From Spongiimicrobium salis (GTDB taxonomy: Bacteria > Bacteroidota > Bacteroidia > Flavobacteriales > Flavobacteriaceae), in assembly GCF_043678055.1 (NCBI RefSeq), contig NZ_JBHEQA010000003.1:248001-312000 (forward strand): a stretch of DNA of 64,000 nucleotides, in the 5' to 3' direction. The notes beneath the pieces were generated by a model that saw only the letters and a program-made list of their open reading frames with translations, ran no database searches and was not told the DNA's origin. Position numbers and translations under genes: made by a program. Below, in pieces: positions 36,584-43,515 of the stretch (position 1 is its first letter; every line of letters starts with the position of its first letter).

Positions 36584-36599
36584 CCCTATTTTGTTCAAT
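36584..36599 (+). promoter_or_regulatory. Shared upstream element, copy 2 (CCCTATTTTGTTCAAT)
   Basis: Identical to 36211-36226, and flanking bases remain similar (GGG and ACT follow within 10 bp in both). It lies 139 bp before the precursor B ATG, upstream of the inverted repeat and promoter described separately. Confidence 0.55.
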
Positions 36600-36650
36600 C
36601 TGGGACTATTGTGTTTTTAATTCTATAAATGGAACTCTAACTTCATCATT

Positions 36651-36673
36651 CCATTGTACCACTGGAACAATGG
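36651..36673. promoter_or_regulatory. Inverted repeat upstream of the precursor B promoter
   Basis: CCATTGT (36651-36657) and ACAATGG (36667-36673) with a 9-bp spacer. An offset second pair, TTCCA (36649-36653) and TGGAA (36663-36667), overlaps it. It ends 24 bp before the -33 TTG, a position fitting an activator-binding site. Confidence 0.45.
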
Positions 36674-36697
36674 CACAAAAAGGGGGAACCGAAAACC

Positions 36698-36726
36698 TTG
36701 AATAGAGTAGGTATCTATTATTTTTA
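36698..36726 (+). promoter_or_regulatory. Promoter of precursor B
   Basis: TTG at 36698-36700 and TATTTTTA at 36719-36726 (TAnnTTTG with the last base changed), spacing 18 bp, 11 bp before ATG 36738. Confidence 0.5.
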
Positions 36727-36737
36727 ATGCACGATTT

Positions 36738-36887
36738 ATGAAAAAATCATTGAAAAACTTAACGTTAAAAAAAGAAGTAGTTAGTAAATTACAAATGAAA
36801 AAAGTAAAAGGAGCCGGAGGAACACATTGCTGCCCTACCGATGGACCTTTAAATACTTGTCCTCCTCCCGGAGTGCAATGTTTCTAA
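36738..36887 (+). CDS. Double-glycine leader RiPP precursor peptide B (putative lanthipeptide)
   Basis: A 49-residue peptide. The leader (1-28) has the spacing LKNLTLKKEVVSKLQM and ends VKGAGG, close to the Bacteroidota GG-leader natural-product precursor pattern. The core (29-49) begins THCCPTDGPLNT and ends CPPPGVQCF: four Cys, three Thr, no Ser and four Pro. It differs strongly from core A while the leader design is shared. It is 98 bp upstream of lanC and has its own promoter. Modified form unknown; thioether rings are expected if a dehydratase acts on Thr. Confidence 0.78.
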   Translation: MKKSLKNLTLKKEVVSKLQMKKVKGAGGTHCCPTDGPLNTCPPPGVQCF

Positions 36888-36951
36888 TTTATATTCATGG
36901 CGAAAGACATACGTCATTGAATAGTTAATTGCCATAATTATAAGAGTACCT

Positions 36952-36981
36952 AAAAGCTGTCTGTATCAAAGGCAGCTTTTT
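36952..36981 (+). terminator. Terminator-like hairpin between precursor B and lanC
   Basis: AAAAGCTGTC (36952-36961) pairs with GGCAGCTTTT (36971-36980), including one G-T wobble, loop TGTATCAAA, ending in T5. It finishes 5 bp before the lanC ATG. I see no TAnnTTTG promoter after it, so lanC transcription probably depends on read-through, which would keep enzyme levels below precursor levels. Confidence 0.65.
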
Positions 36982-36985
36982 AGCT

Positions 36986-38212
36986 ATGAATACTATGAAG
37001 AATGAACACCTATTGCGAAATAAGCTTGATGAAATCAATACTATTTTAGTGAATCATCAGTATGAAAACATGGATCTTGGAGTACTGACCGGGAGTGCTG
37101 GGATAGCCTTATTTCACTTTTACTATTCCCGTTTTTCACAAGAGGAAATTTCAGCAGACCTTGGAAGTATGGTCATTGCAGATATTATTCAAAAAATTAA
37201 CGAAGGCTATGACATGCCCAGTTTTTGTACCGGAATTTCCGGAGCGGCATGGGTCATAGAACTGCTACTGGAAGAAGAATATATTGAACTCAACGCAGAT
37301 TCCCTTTTAGCTATCCTGGATGATTATCTGATTGAGTTCCTGGCTATAGATCCCCACGAGAACTTTTATGATTTTCTGCACGGAGTTCTTGGGATTGGAT
37401 TTTACTACCTTAAACGATACGAACGAACCCAGAATCTACAACTCAAAGAAAAATACAGACAGGTATTGCTAGATATTACGAGACTTTTAGACAATACTGC
37501 CACAAAAGATCAATGCGGCTTAAAATGGGAAAGTTACTTAATTAGAAGTACAGGGTTACGAGGTTATAATCTTGGTTTGTCCCATGGAATTTCCAGTATT
37601 ATCAATTTTCTATCGAGACTCGTGAAATTTGATGATTTCAAAACGGAAGGATTTCCGCTGTTACAAGGCGCCACTTCTTTTTTAATGAGTTGTAGAAATG
37701 AAACCGGGTCAACTTCCACATCTTTCCCGGATTGGATCGTTGAAAACAGCAGCATTGATCAGAGTTCCCGCTTGGCCTGGTGCTATGGGGATTTAGGGAT
37801 AGGCATTACCTTATGGCGTGCTTCTGAAGCTTTAAATGATGCTGTCATAGCTAAGGTAGCTATAGATACTTTGGTCCATGCTTCTAAACGAAAAAACCTC
37901 CATGAAGCACGGGTTATGGATGCAGGTTTGTGCCATGGGGCCTTCGGTATCATGCATATCTATAATCAAATGCATGAAAAAACAGCGCATCCAATCTTTA
38001 AGGAAACGGCAGAGTATTGGAAAGAACAGGCATTGGATATGGCCATTCATGAAGATGGCTTAGCCGGATACCAACAGTGGCGGGGTGATGGAAAAGAGCA
38101 ATGGCGCAAGGAAACCAACCTTCTGGAAGGTATTGCTGGTATTGGTCTCTCCATAATGACTTATCTTTCTCCTTCCATGAACAAATGGGATCAATGTCTG
38201 CTCATCAACTGA
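36986..38212 (+). CDS. lanC: LanC-type lanthionine synthetase (cyclase)
   Basis: The 408-residue protein has the seven-helical-repeat toroid pattern of LanC cyclases, with repeats such as LTGSAGIALF, CTGISGAAWV, LHGVLGIGFY, LSHGISSIINF, CYGDLGIGITL, LCHGAFGIMHI and LEGIAGIGLSI. The catalytic and zinc-site residues are all present: His200 (GLSHG), Trp265-Cys266 (WCYGD), Cys316-His317 (LCHG), and Asp129 ahead of His132-Gly. LanC enzymes catalyse addition of Cys thiols to dehydrated Ser/Thr in class I lanthipeptides. No LanB dehydratase, LanM or LanT/C39 exporter is encoded in this window, and uvrB follows 74 bp downstream. ATG 36986 or 36995 could start it. Confidence 0.9.
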   Translation: MNTMKNEHLLRNKLDEINTILVNHQYENMDLGVLTGSAGIALFHFYYSRFSQEEISADLGSMVIADIIQKINEGYDMPSFCTGISGAAWVIELLLEEEYIELNADSLLAILDDYLIEFLAIDPHENFYDFLHGVLGIGFYYLKRYERTQNLQLKEKYRQVLLDITRLLDNTATKDQCGLKWESYLIRSTGLRGYNLGLSHGISSIINFLSRLVKFDDFKTEGFPLLQGATSFLMSCRNETGSTSTSFPDWIVENSSIDQSSRLAWCYGDLGIGITLWRASEALNDAVIAKVAIDTLVHASKRKNLHEARVMDAGLCHGAFGIMHIYNQMHEKTAHPIFKETAEYWKEQALDMAIHEDGLAGYQQWRGDGKEQWRKETNLLEGIAGIGLSIMTYLSPSMNKWDQCLLIN

Positions 38213-38250
38213 TGGGAACACGCAAACCCCTCAAAAACTAAGCAAAGGCA

Positions 38251-38282
38251 TTGCATGGAACCCTTTTCCTTTTGTAACTTTA
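38251..38282 (+). promoter_or_regulatory. Promoter of uvrB
   Basis: TTG at 38251-38253 (-33) and TAACTTTA at 38275-38282 (-7, last base changed), spacing 21 bp. The ATG follows 4 bp later, so the predicted transcript would be leaderless or nearly so. Confidence 0.6.
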
Positions 38283-38286
38283 GTGC

Positions 38287-40275
38287 ATGAAATTTAAAGT
38301 CGTTTCCGAATTTGAGCCTACAGGAGATCAACCCTCCGCTATAGCACAGTTGGTTGATGGAATAGAAAAACAAGAACCTTATCAAACCTTATTGGGCGTT
38401 ACCGGTTCGGGAAAGACCTTTACTATGGCCAATGTTGTGGAAAAAGTGGAGCGCCCAACCCTGGTGCTGGCCCACAATAAAACTTTGGCCGCCCAATTGT
38501 ATGCTGAATTCAAGCAATTTTTCCCGAACAATGCCATTGAATATTTTGTTTCCTATTATGATTATTATCAACCGGAAGCCTATATCCCTACATCGGGGAC
38601 CTATATTGAAAAGGATTTGTCCATCAATGAGGATATTGAAAAGTTGCGATTGAGCACCACCTCTTCCCTGCTCTCGGGGCGTAGGGATGTATTGGTTGTA
38701 GCATCGGTTTCTTGTCTCTATGGTATAGGGAACCCTGTGGAATTTCAGAAGAATGTAATTTCCATTAAGAAAGATCAGATCATCTCCAGAACAAAGTTTT
38801 TGCATCAGTTGGTACAAAGCCTTTATTCTAGAACCACTGCGGATTTTAGAAATGGGAATTTTAGGGTAAAAGGGGATGTTGTGGACGTTTTTCCCAGTTA
38901 TGCCGACCATGCCTATCGCATCCATTTCTTTGGCGATGAGATTGAAGAGATCGAAGCCTTTGATCCCCTCAAAAATAAAGTCATTGAAGTTTATCCCCAG
39001 TTGAACATATACCCGGCAAATATGTTTGTTACTTCCCCGGATATTCTTCAAAATGCCATTCATTTAATACAGGACGATCTTGTGGCTCAAACCGCCTATT
39101 TTAAGGAAATAGGAAAGCCCTTGGAAGCCAAGCGCCTTGAAGAACGCACAAATTTTGACCTTGAAATGATTCGGGAGCTTGGGTATTGTTCCGGCATTGA
39201 AAATTATTCGCGTTATTTGGACGGAAGGGATCCTGGTACCCGCCCCTTTTGTTTATTGGATTACTTCCCCAACGATTACCTTATGATCATTGATGAAAGC
39301 CATGTCACGGTTCCTCAAGTTCATGCGATGTATGGGGGAGATCGATCGCGAAAAGAAAATTTAGTAGAGTTTGGCTTTCGCTTGCCAGCGGCTATGGACA
39401 ATCGTCCTTTGAAGTTTGAAGAGTTTGAAGCCCTACAAAATCAGGTAATTTATGTAAGTGCAACTCCAGCAGATTATGAATTACAACTTTCAGAAGGTGT
39501 TTATGTAGAGCAGGTGATACGACCAACAGGACTCTTAGATCCCATTATAGAAGTACGCCCTAGCCTTAATCAGATTGATGATCTGGTCGAGGAAATCCAG
39601 ATTCGGGTAGAAAAAGATGAACGTACCTTGGTCACCACATTGACCAAACGAATGGCCGAAGAGCTCGCAAAATACCTCACTAGGATCAATGTGCGCTGTC
39701 GCTATATTCACAGTGATGTAGACACCCTTGAACGTGTGGAAATTATGCAAGATTTAAGAAAAGGCATTTTTGATGTACTTATTGGTGTCAACTTACTTCG
39801 AGAAGGTTTGGATTTGCCCGAAGTTTCCTTAGTTGCCATTTTGGATGCGGATAAGGAAGGCTTTTTGCGCAATGCCAGATCCCTGACCCAAACTGTAGGA
39901 AGAGCAGCACGAAACTTAAATGGTAAAGCCATTATGTATGCCGATAAAATTACCAGGAGCATGCAACAGACCATTGATGAAACCAACTATAGAAGGGAAA
40001 AACAAATGGCCTATAATACCGCCAATAATCTAGTTCCAAAAGCATTGAACAAAAGTTTGGACAGTGCACTTACGAAAAACTCCGTGTCTACCTATCATTT
40101 TGAAAAAGAAGCCATTCGTGCTGCAGAGCCCGATATGGAATACCTTACCAAAGAACAGACAGAAAAGTTGATTCGCGAGAAAAGAAAAGCCATGGAAAAA
40201 GCGGCCAAAGAATTGGATTTTATGAAGGCTGCCCAGCTACGCGACGAAATAAAAATGCTGCAAGAACAAGATTAA
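38287..40275 (+). CDS. uvrB: Excinuclease ABC subunit B
   Basis: The 662-residue DNA repair helicase-like subunit loads UvrC at lesions delivered by UvrA. Walker A GVTGSGKT (37-44), the beta-hairpin YYDYYQPEAYIP (about 92-103), LMIIDESHVTVPQ (motif II), TLTKRMAEELAKYL, GVNLLREGLDLPEVSLVAILDADKEGFLR and QTVGRAARN (motifs V-VI), and a C-terminal UVR motif (about 625-658) are all intact. Length is normal. It is transcribed alone, from a promoter in the 74-bp gap after lanC. Confidence 0.98.
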   Translation: MKFKVVSEFEPTGDQPSAIAQLVDGIEKQEPYQTLLGVTGSGKTFTMANVVEKVERPTLVLAHNKTLAAQLYAEFKQFFPNNAIEYFVSYYDYYQPEAYIPTSGTYIEKDLSINEDIEKLRLSTTSSLLSGRRDVLVVASVSCLYGIGNPVEFQKNVISIKKDQIISRTKFLHQLVQSLYSRTTADFRNGNFRVKGDVVDVFPSYADHAYRIHFFGDEIEEIEAFDPLKNKVIEVYPQLNIYPANMFVTSPDILQNAIHLIQDDLVAQTAYFKEIGKPLEAKRLEERTNFDLEMIRELGYCSGIENYSRYLDGRDPGTRPFCLLDYFPNDYLMIIDESHVTVPQVHAMYGGDRSRKENLVEFGFRLPAAMDNRPLKFEEFEALQNQVIYVSATPADYELQLSEGVYVEQVIRPTGLLDPIIEVRPSLNQIDDLVEEIQIRVEKDERTLVTTLTKRMAEELAKYLTRINVRCRYIHSDVDTLERVEIMQDLRKGIFDVLIGVNLLREGLDLPEVSLVAILDADKEGFLRNARSLTQTVGRAARNLNGKAIMYADKITRSMQQTIDETNYRREKQMAYNTANNLVPKALNKSLDSALTKNSVSTYHFEKEAIRAAEPDMEYLTKEQTEKLIREKRKAMEKAAKELDFMKAAQLRDEIKMLQEQD

Positions 40276-40322
40276 AGTTTTGCTTGAGTTAGGTGCATTT
40301 AATTTTATTGATTGTAAACAAG

Positions 40323-40362
40323 TTATTATTAAAATTTAGACATGTCTAAATTTTAATAATAA
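40323..40362. repeat. Perfect 40-bp AT-rich palindrome between uvrB and hsp20
   Basis: The left half TTATTATTAAAATTTAGACA (40323-40342) is the exact reverse complement of 40343-40362, with no spacer. It lies between convergent genes and could fold as a cruciform or act as a two-way terminator, though it is only 15% G+C. Confidence 0.8.
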
Positions 40363-40388
40363 TAGATTTCACCATAGTCCATATCCAT

Positions 40389-40426
40389 GAAAAGCGCCCC
40401 ATCCTAAGAAGGACAGAACGCTTTTC
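40389..40426 (-). terminator. Terminator downstream of the small heat-shock gene
   Basis: GAAAAGCG (40389-40396) and CGCTTTTC (40419-40426) enclose an inner hairpin TCCT/AGGA (40402-40405 and 40410-40413). On the minus strand it follows the hsp20 stop codon and ends in a short T run. Confidence 0.65.
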
Positions 40427-40470
40427 CAACTAACTAACTAATCAATTAAAAAAAACTGCTATGAAAATTA

Positions 40471-40893
40471 TTATCCAATCGTAATTGCTCTTTTAGGCTT
40501 TGGCAATGCCTCTTCTTTTTTACGCAATACCACCTTTAATATCCCCGCTTCATAAGTCGCTTCAATACTATCTGTATCCACAGTTTCTGGCAAGGTAAAC
40601 GCCCTATTAAAAGATACAAAGGCAAATTCCTGTCTTGTATATGTCTTTGCGGTCTCTTCTATTTCTTTTTGTTCCGAAGCAATGGTCAATATATCCTTAT
40701 CTACTTCTATACGGAAATCTTCTTTCTTTCGTCCAGGAACAATGACTTCCAATTCAAAAGCCGCATCTACCTCTCTAATATTGACTGGCGGTTTTTTGTG
40801 ATTTCTAGCCTCTTTTCCTCCGAACCAATCAGGTCCAAAAATCTCATCCATTAAAAAAGGTAAACTTGTATGATTTCTTTTTACGATACTCAT
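40471..40893 (-). CDS. Small heat-shock protein, Hsp20/alpha-crystallin family
   Basis: A 140-residue chaperone that holds unfolded proteins. An N-terminal arm (MSIVKRNHTSLPFLMDEIFGPDWFGG) precedes the alpha-crystallin domain (about 32-128: PPVNIREVDAAFELEVIVPGRKKEDFRIEVDKDILTI... AFTLPETVDTDSIEATYEAGILKVVLRKKE). The C-terminal I-x-I anchoring motif is present in RAITIG. It is a single gene facing uvrB, with a terminator in the gap. No heat-shock operator was identified upstream. Confidence 0.93.
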   Translation of the reverse strand: MSIVKRNHTSLPFLMDEIFGPDWFGGKEARNHKKPPVNIREVDAAFELEVIVPGRKKEDFRIEVDKDILTIASEQKEIEETAKTYTRQEFAFVSFNRAFTLPETVDTDSIEATYEAGILKVVLRKKEEALPKPKRAITIG

Positions 40894-41089
40894 GATACTA
40901 TATTTTTTTATTAAACATTCATCTTTGATAGGCTAAAAGACAAATGTTATACCAATAAAAAATATGTGTCATTATGACATATTACCCTATCGAAATACTG
41001 TCAAATTGACAATATACTACCAAAACAAGGCCATAATTCGTTGAATCCTGACGAATTTAAATGCTCGTGAAAAAGAAAAAGGAGAGCTG

Positions 41090-41491
41090 TTAATTGTAAT
41101 GTGCCTTAAAAATATCGATAAGCACATTGGGCGGAATAACTTTATCGGGATATTGATGCATGACGTATAAGACCTGCTCTATGGCCGATGGCGGCAAGCC
41201 CATTCCCAAGCCAATATTAAACAATTTATTGGTTTCCGCAATATGTTGTACCCGATCTACATTCATAAGTAAAACCAAACGGTGAAATTGAAGGATGCGC
41301 TCTAACTGGGATTTTGGCAATACCTTCTTGATCTTAGTATTGAATAGGCCATCAAAGGTTTTTTTATCTATCCCCAATTGCGAAGCCACTCCCAATAAGA
41401 AGCTATACTCCGGCTCTTTGACTGTTTTGTCCACCATGGCAAATACAATCATTTCGGATAAAATACTTATTTTTTCTTCGTAGCTACTCAC
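41090..41491 (-). CDS. TerB-like small helical protein
   Basis: A GTG start gives 133 residues, all alpha-helical by eye. It starts SSYEEKISILSEMIVFAMVDKTVKEPEYSFLLGVASQLGIDKKTFDGLF, the pattern of TerB/DUF-type tellurite-resistance-fold proteins in Bacteroidota (helix, acidic-Asp region, helix). No catalytic residue is evident. The gene is divergent from the DUF1456 gene. The TerB relationship is moderate; tellurite resistance is not implied. Confidence 0.65.
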   Translation of the reverse strand: MSSYEEKISILSEMIVFAMVDKTVKEPEYSFLLGVASQLGIDKKTFDGLFNTKIKKVLPKSQLERILQFHRLVLLMNVDRVQHIAETNKLFNIGLGMGLPPSAIEQVLYVMHQYPDKVIPPNVLIDIFKAHYN

Positions 41492-41629
41492 CTGTTATAA
41501 TTTAAGCGAATCCAATAGATACCATTTAGAATAACTCTTTAAACGCAAGTTTCGTATAAACATCAGCGAAAAATGAACGAAACCTCACTCAAATCATGGA
41601 TTTATAATATCTTGCCAAAAAGAATATAT

Positions 41630-41989
41630 ATGACCAATAATGACATTCTAAAAAAACTTAGGGTAGCCCTAATGCTACGTGACGATGAAATTGTAGATAT
41701 CTTAAAATTAGTGGATTTTAGAATATCCAAAAGTGAAGTCGGCGCATTATGTAGAAAAGAAGACCATCCTAATTATAGGGAATGTGGAGATCAAATTCTG
41801 CGTAATTTTCTCAATGGTTTGGTCATTCATTTAAGAGGAACCAAAGAAGCTCCAAAGAATCCAAAAGAAGTTTTACAAAAGAAGTTTGCAAACAAGAGAG
41901 ATACATCCAAGTCGTCGAACTTTAAACCTAAAAACAAGAAAAGTCCAGATCTTAGCTATGTGAAGTATAAGAACAAAAAAAAATCCTGA
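41630..41989 (+). CDS. DUF1456 family protein (YehS-like)
   Basis: The frame is open from ATG 41573, but ATG 41630 (MTNNDILKKLRVALMLRDDEIVDIL) matches the usual start of the family. The 119-residue product has one visible DUF1456 helical unit up to LRNFLNGLVIHLRG, while YehS-like relatives have two. A Lys/Ser-rich tail (KSSNFKPKNKKSPDLSYVKYKNKKKS) replaces the rest. Function unknown; nucleic-acid binding is possible from the basic tail. The stop codon lies inside the left arm of the following terminator. Confidence 0.8.
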   Translation: MTNNDILKKLRVALMLRDDEIVDILKLVDFRISKSEVGALCRKEDHPNYRECGDQILRNFLNGLVIHLRGTKEAPKNPKEVLQKKFANKRDTSKSSNFKPKNKKSPDLSYVKYKNKKKS

Positions 41990-42009
41990 GCTATCTCAGG
42001 ATTTTTTTT
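41975..42009. terminator. Bidirectional terminator between DUF1456 gene and exported protein 42042
   Basis: A9TCCTGAG (41975-41990) with CTCAGGATTTTTTTT (41995-42009), loop CTAT. Long A and T arms make it active for both convergent genes. The core TCCTGA/TCAGGA is shared with the terminator at 42727-42752. Confidence 0.88.
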
Positions 42010-42041
42010 GACTAAAACTATAAATTAAATAAGATTACCGC

Positions 42042-42383
42042 TTATTCCGTGATACGAACTGGAATAGTATATGTTTTTCCACCTTCTACATCAGCTCCTT
42101 CTACTTTTTGGTAATTCAATCTACTTTTTACGAAAGCTTCGAAAGATGCATTTTCAGTAGCTACAGACAATACAACAATCTCGTTTTCATCGTTCAAGAT
42201 AAATTTAACCTTAGCAGTTAAATCAACCTCCTCGATCGTAAATGCATTATCTTCCAATAATTCTCCGATCTGTGCTGTAAGGTCTTTTCCTTCTACAGGA
42301 TTTTTAGTTTCGGATACCTTCGCAAAAGTGTTCAATGTTGATAGCAATACAACGACTATCAATACTAAATTAATTTTTCTCAT
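42042..42383 (-). CDS. Small exported protein, TonB C-terminal-domain-like (paralog 1)
   Basis: 113 residues with a signal peptide (about 1-21, ending TFAK). The mature part resembles a stand-alone TonB C-terminal domain: AKVKFILNDENEIVVLSV...SFEAFVKSRLNYQKV...GKTYTIPVRITE, with strand-helix-strand spacing as in TonB (a GxV-type strand, a helix, and the final YxxPVR strand). It has no membrane anchor beyond the signal and no proline-rich linker. Of the last 79 positions, 48 are identical to the paralog at 42772 by hand count. Function unknown. Confidence 0.75.
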   Translation of the reverse strand: MRKINLVLIVVVLLSTLNTFAKVSETKNPVEGKDLTAQIGELLEDNAFTIEEVDLTAKVKFILNDENEIVVLSVATENASFEAFVKSRLNYQKVEGADVEGGKTYTIPVRITE

Positions 42384-42513
42384 AACTTGTTTTTTTACTT
42401 TCTTTAATTTTTATTTCTTGACTAATTCTTAAAATAAGATACTTTTTATTAAATATAATTTATTAAAAATGCTTTTTTAACACTTTTTATTGACAATCTT
42501 ATTTTTGACGGCA

Positions 42514-42521
42514 CAAAAGTA
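42514..42521 (-). promoter_or_regulatory. Promoter -7 element for gene 42042
   Basis: CAAAAGTA on the plus strand is TACTTTTG on the minus strand (TAnnTTTG), 130 bp upstream of the ATG at 42383, implying a leader of about 125 nt. Confidence 0.5.
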
Positions 42522-42726
42522 ATACAAAGTTTTTCATGAAAAATACGTTTTAACAAATATTTAGTGTCCCCAAAAAGTACCTTTTTCATAAGGCATAGTC
42601 GAATGGTTTTTTTACTAAGAAATTCATATTAAAAAATCACAAAAGGAAAAATAAAAAGCACTAAATCACCCCGAACTTTAGATAAAATGCAATGTTATTA
42701 TTGTGTAAAGAAATGATCAAATAAAA

Positions 42727-42752
42727 AAAATCCTGAATTTCTTCAGGATTTT
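42727..42752 (-). terminator. Terminator of gene 42772
   Basis: AAAATCCTGAA (42727-42737) and TTCAGGATTTT (42742-42752), loop TTTC. On the minus strand the hairpin is followed by a long T run. It is similar to the terminator of the neighbouring paralog, so it was probably duplicated with the gene. Confidence 0.85.
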
Positions 42753-42771
42753 CATTCTTAAAACGGTTTTT

Positions 42772-43113
42772 TTATTCAGTCATCCTAACAGGTACTGTGT
42801 ACATTTTACCTTCGCGGAAGTTTTCTGTTTTTACCTTTTGGTAGTTCAGTCTTCCTTTCACGAATTTCACTAAGGACTCGTCTTCCGAATCTACGGATAA
42901 TACGACAATCTCTTGGTCAGAATTCAAGGTAAATTTAACATTAGCAGTCACATCGTGCTCTTCAACAATGAAATTATTACTTTCCAAAAGCGCCCCGATT
43001 TGAGCGGCTAATTGTCTGTTCGAAGGTTTTTTCTCCGTGTCTCCATTGTTAGCAAAGATACTTCCTGTCATTAGCAACATTGCAGCTGCAAATACTAAAC
43101 TAAATTTTCTCAT
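42772..43113 (-). CDS. Small exported protein, TonB C-terminal-domain-like (paralog 2)
   Basis: 113 residues, same length as paralog 1. A signal peptide (about 1-21, ending IFAN) precedes a short charged linker and the domain ANVKFTLNSDQEIVVLSVDSED...FVKGRLNYQKV...GKMYTVPVRMTE. Conserved across both copies are L.AQIG.LLE, EIVVLSV, RLNYQKV and the terminal PVR.TE. The linkers differ. Periplasmic location and unknown function; a TonB-like protein-protein interaction role is inference. Confidence 0.75.
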   Translation of the reverse strand: MRKFSLVFAAAMLLMTGSIFANNGDTEKKPSNRQLAAQIGALLESNNFIVEEHDVTANVKFTLNSDQEIVVLSVDSEDESLVKFVKGRLNYQKVKTENFREGKMYTVPVRMTE

Positions 43114-43462
43114 GATTGTTTTTGTTTTTTGATTATGATTATATTGATGATATATTTAAAAGACTGGCAAGGGATTAAAATGTTACATGATTTTTTTGTT
43201 TTAACAAATTTTTAATGTTCTCCCTTTTTTATTTCCACTGCAAAACTACATTCAAAAAGAAGATAAAAATAATGCGCAAAGCGAGTTTAACGCACATTTA
43301 AACTTCATAACCTTAAGGACATATTTCCATAGATAATAGAACGATCAATACCTTTGGACAAAAACTAAAGAAAAGGAAATAGCACGGGATAAATGCCCAA
43401 TGAGGATATCGTTTCTTAAAGGTTTTTTTTGGTGTTTTAACCAAAAAGTAAGGAATATAATA
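43114..43462. other. Spacer upstream of paralog 2
   Basis: No ORF is supported here. It contains the minus-strand -7 element at 43241-43248 for paralog 2 and ends at the NIPSNAP terminator (43463-43493). Confidence 0.55.
43241..43248 (-). promoter_or_regulatory. Promoter -7 element for gene 42772
   Basis: CAAAACTA on the plus strand is TAGTTTTG on the minus strand, 127 bp upstream of the ATG at 43113. The spacing is nearly the same as in paralog 1 (130 bp). Confidence 0.5.
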
Positions 43463-43493
43463 AAAGGGCAATGTTATCAAAACATTGCCCTTT
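43463..43493 (-). terminator. Terminator of the NIPSNAP gene
   Basis: Perfect 13-bp stem AAAGGGCAATGTT (43463-43475) / AACATTGCCCTTT (43481-43493), loop ATCAA, with a T-rich tail on the minus strand. Confidence 0.88.
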
Positions 43494-43515
43494 ACTGTAT
43501 TCTTTTGCTTCTGAC

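Larger units (their letters stand above)
42384..42771. other. Spacer between the two paralogs
   Basis: 388 bp without an ORF. It contains the promoter of gene 42042 (42514-42521) and the terminator of gene 42772 (42727-42752), so the paralogs are separate transcription units. The rest is AT-rich leader sequence. Confidence 0.6.

Noticed and set aside
36500..36628. 42-codon ORF between the two precursors (MKDAPLFSFNGG...)
   Set aside because: It has a GG pair but no basic leader pattern, only one Cys, and it runs through the conserved 16-bp element, so it is probably chance.
38389..39063. 224-residue minus-strand ORF inside uvrB
   Set aside because: It is fully antisense to a well-conserved gene and has no recognisable domain.
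41090..41491. Calling this gene an excinuclease or tellurite-resistance protein
   Set aside because: It is only a short TerB-like helical protein; proximity to uvrB or the fold name does not give that function.
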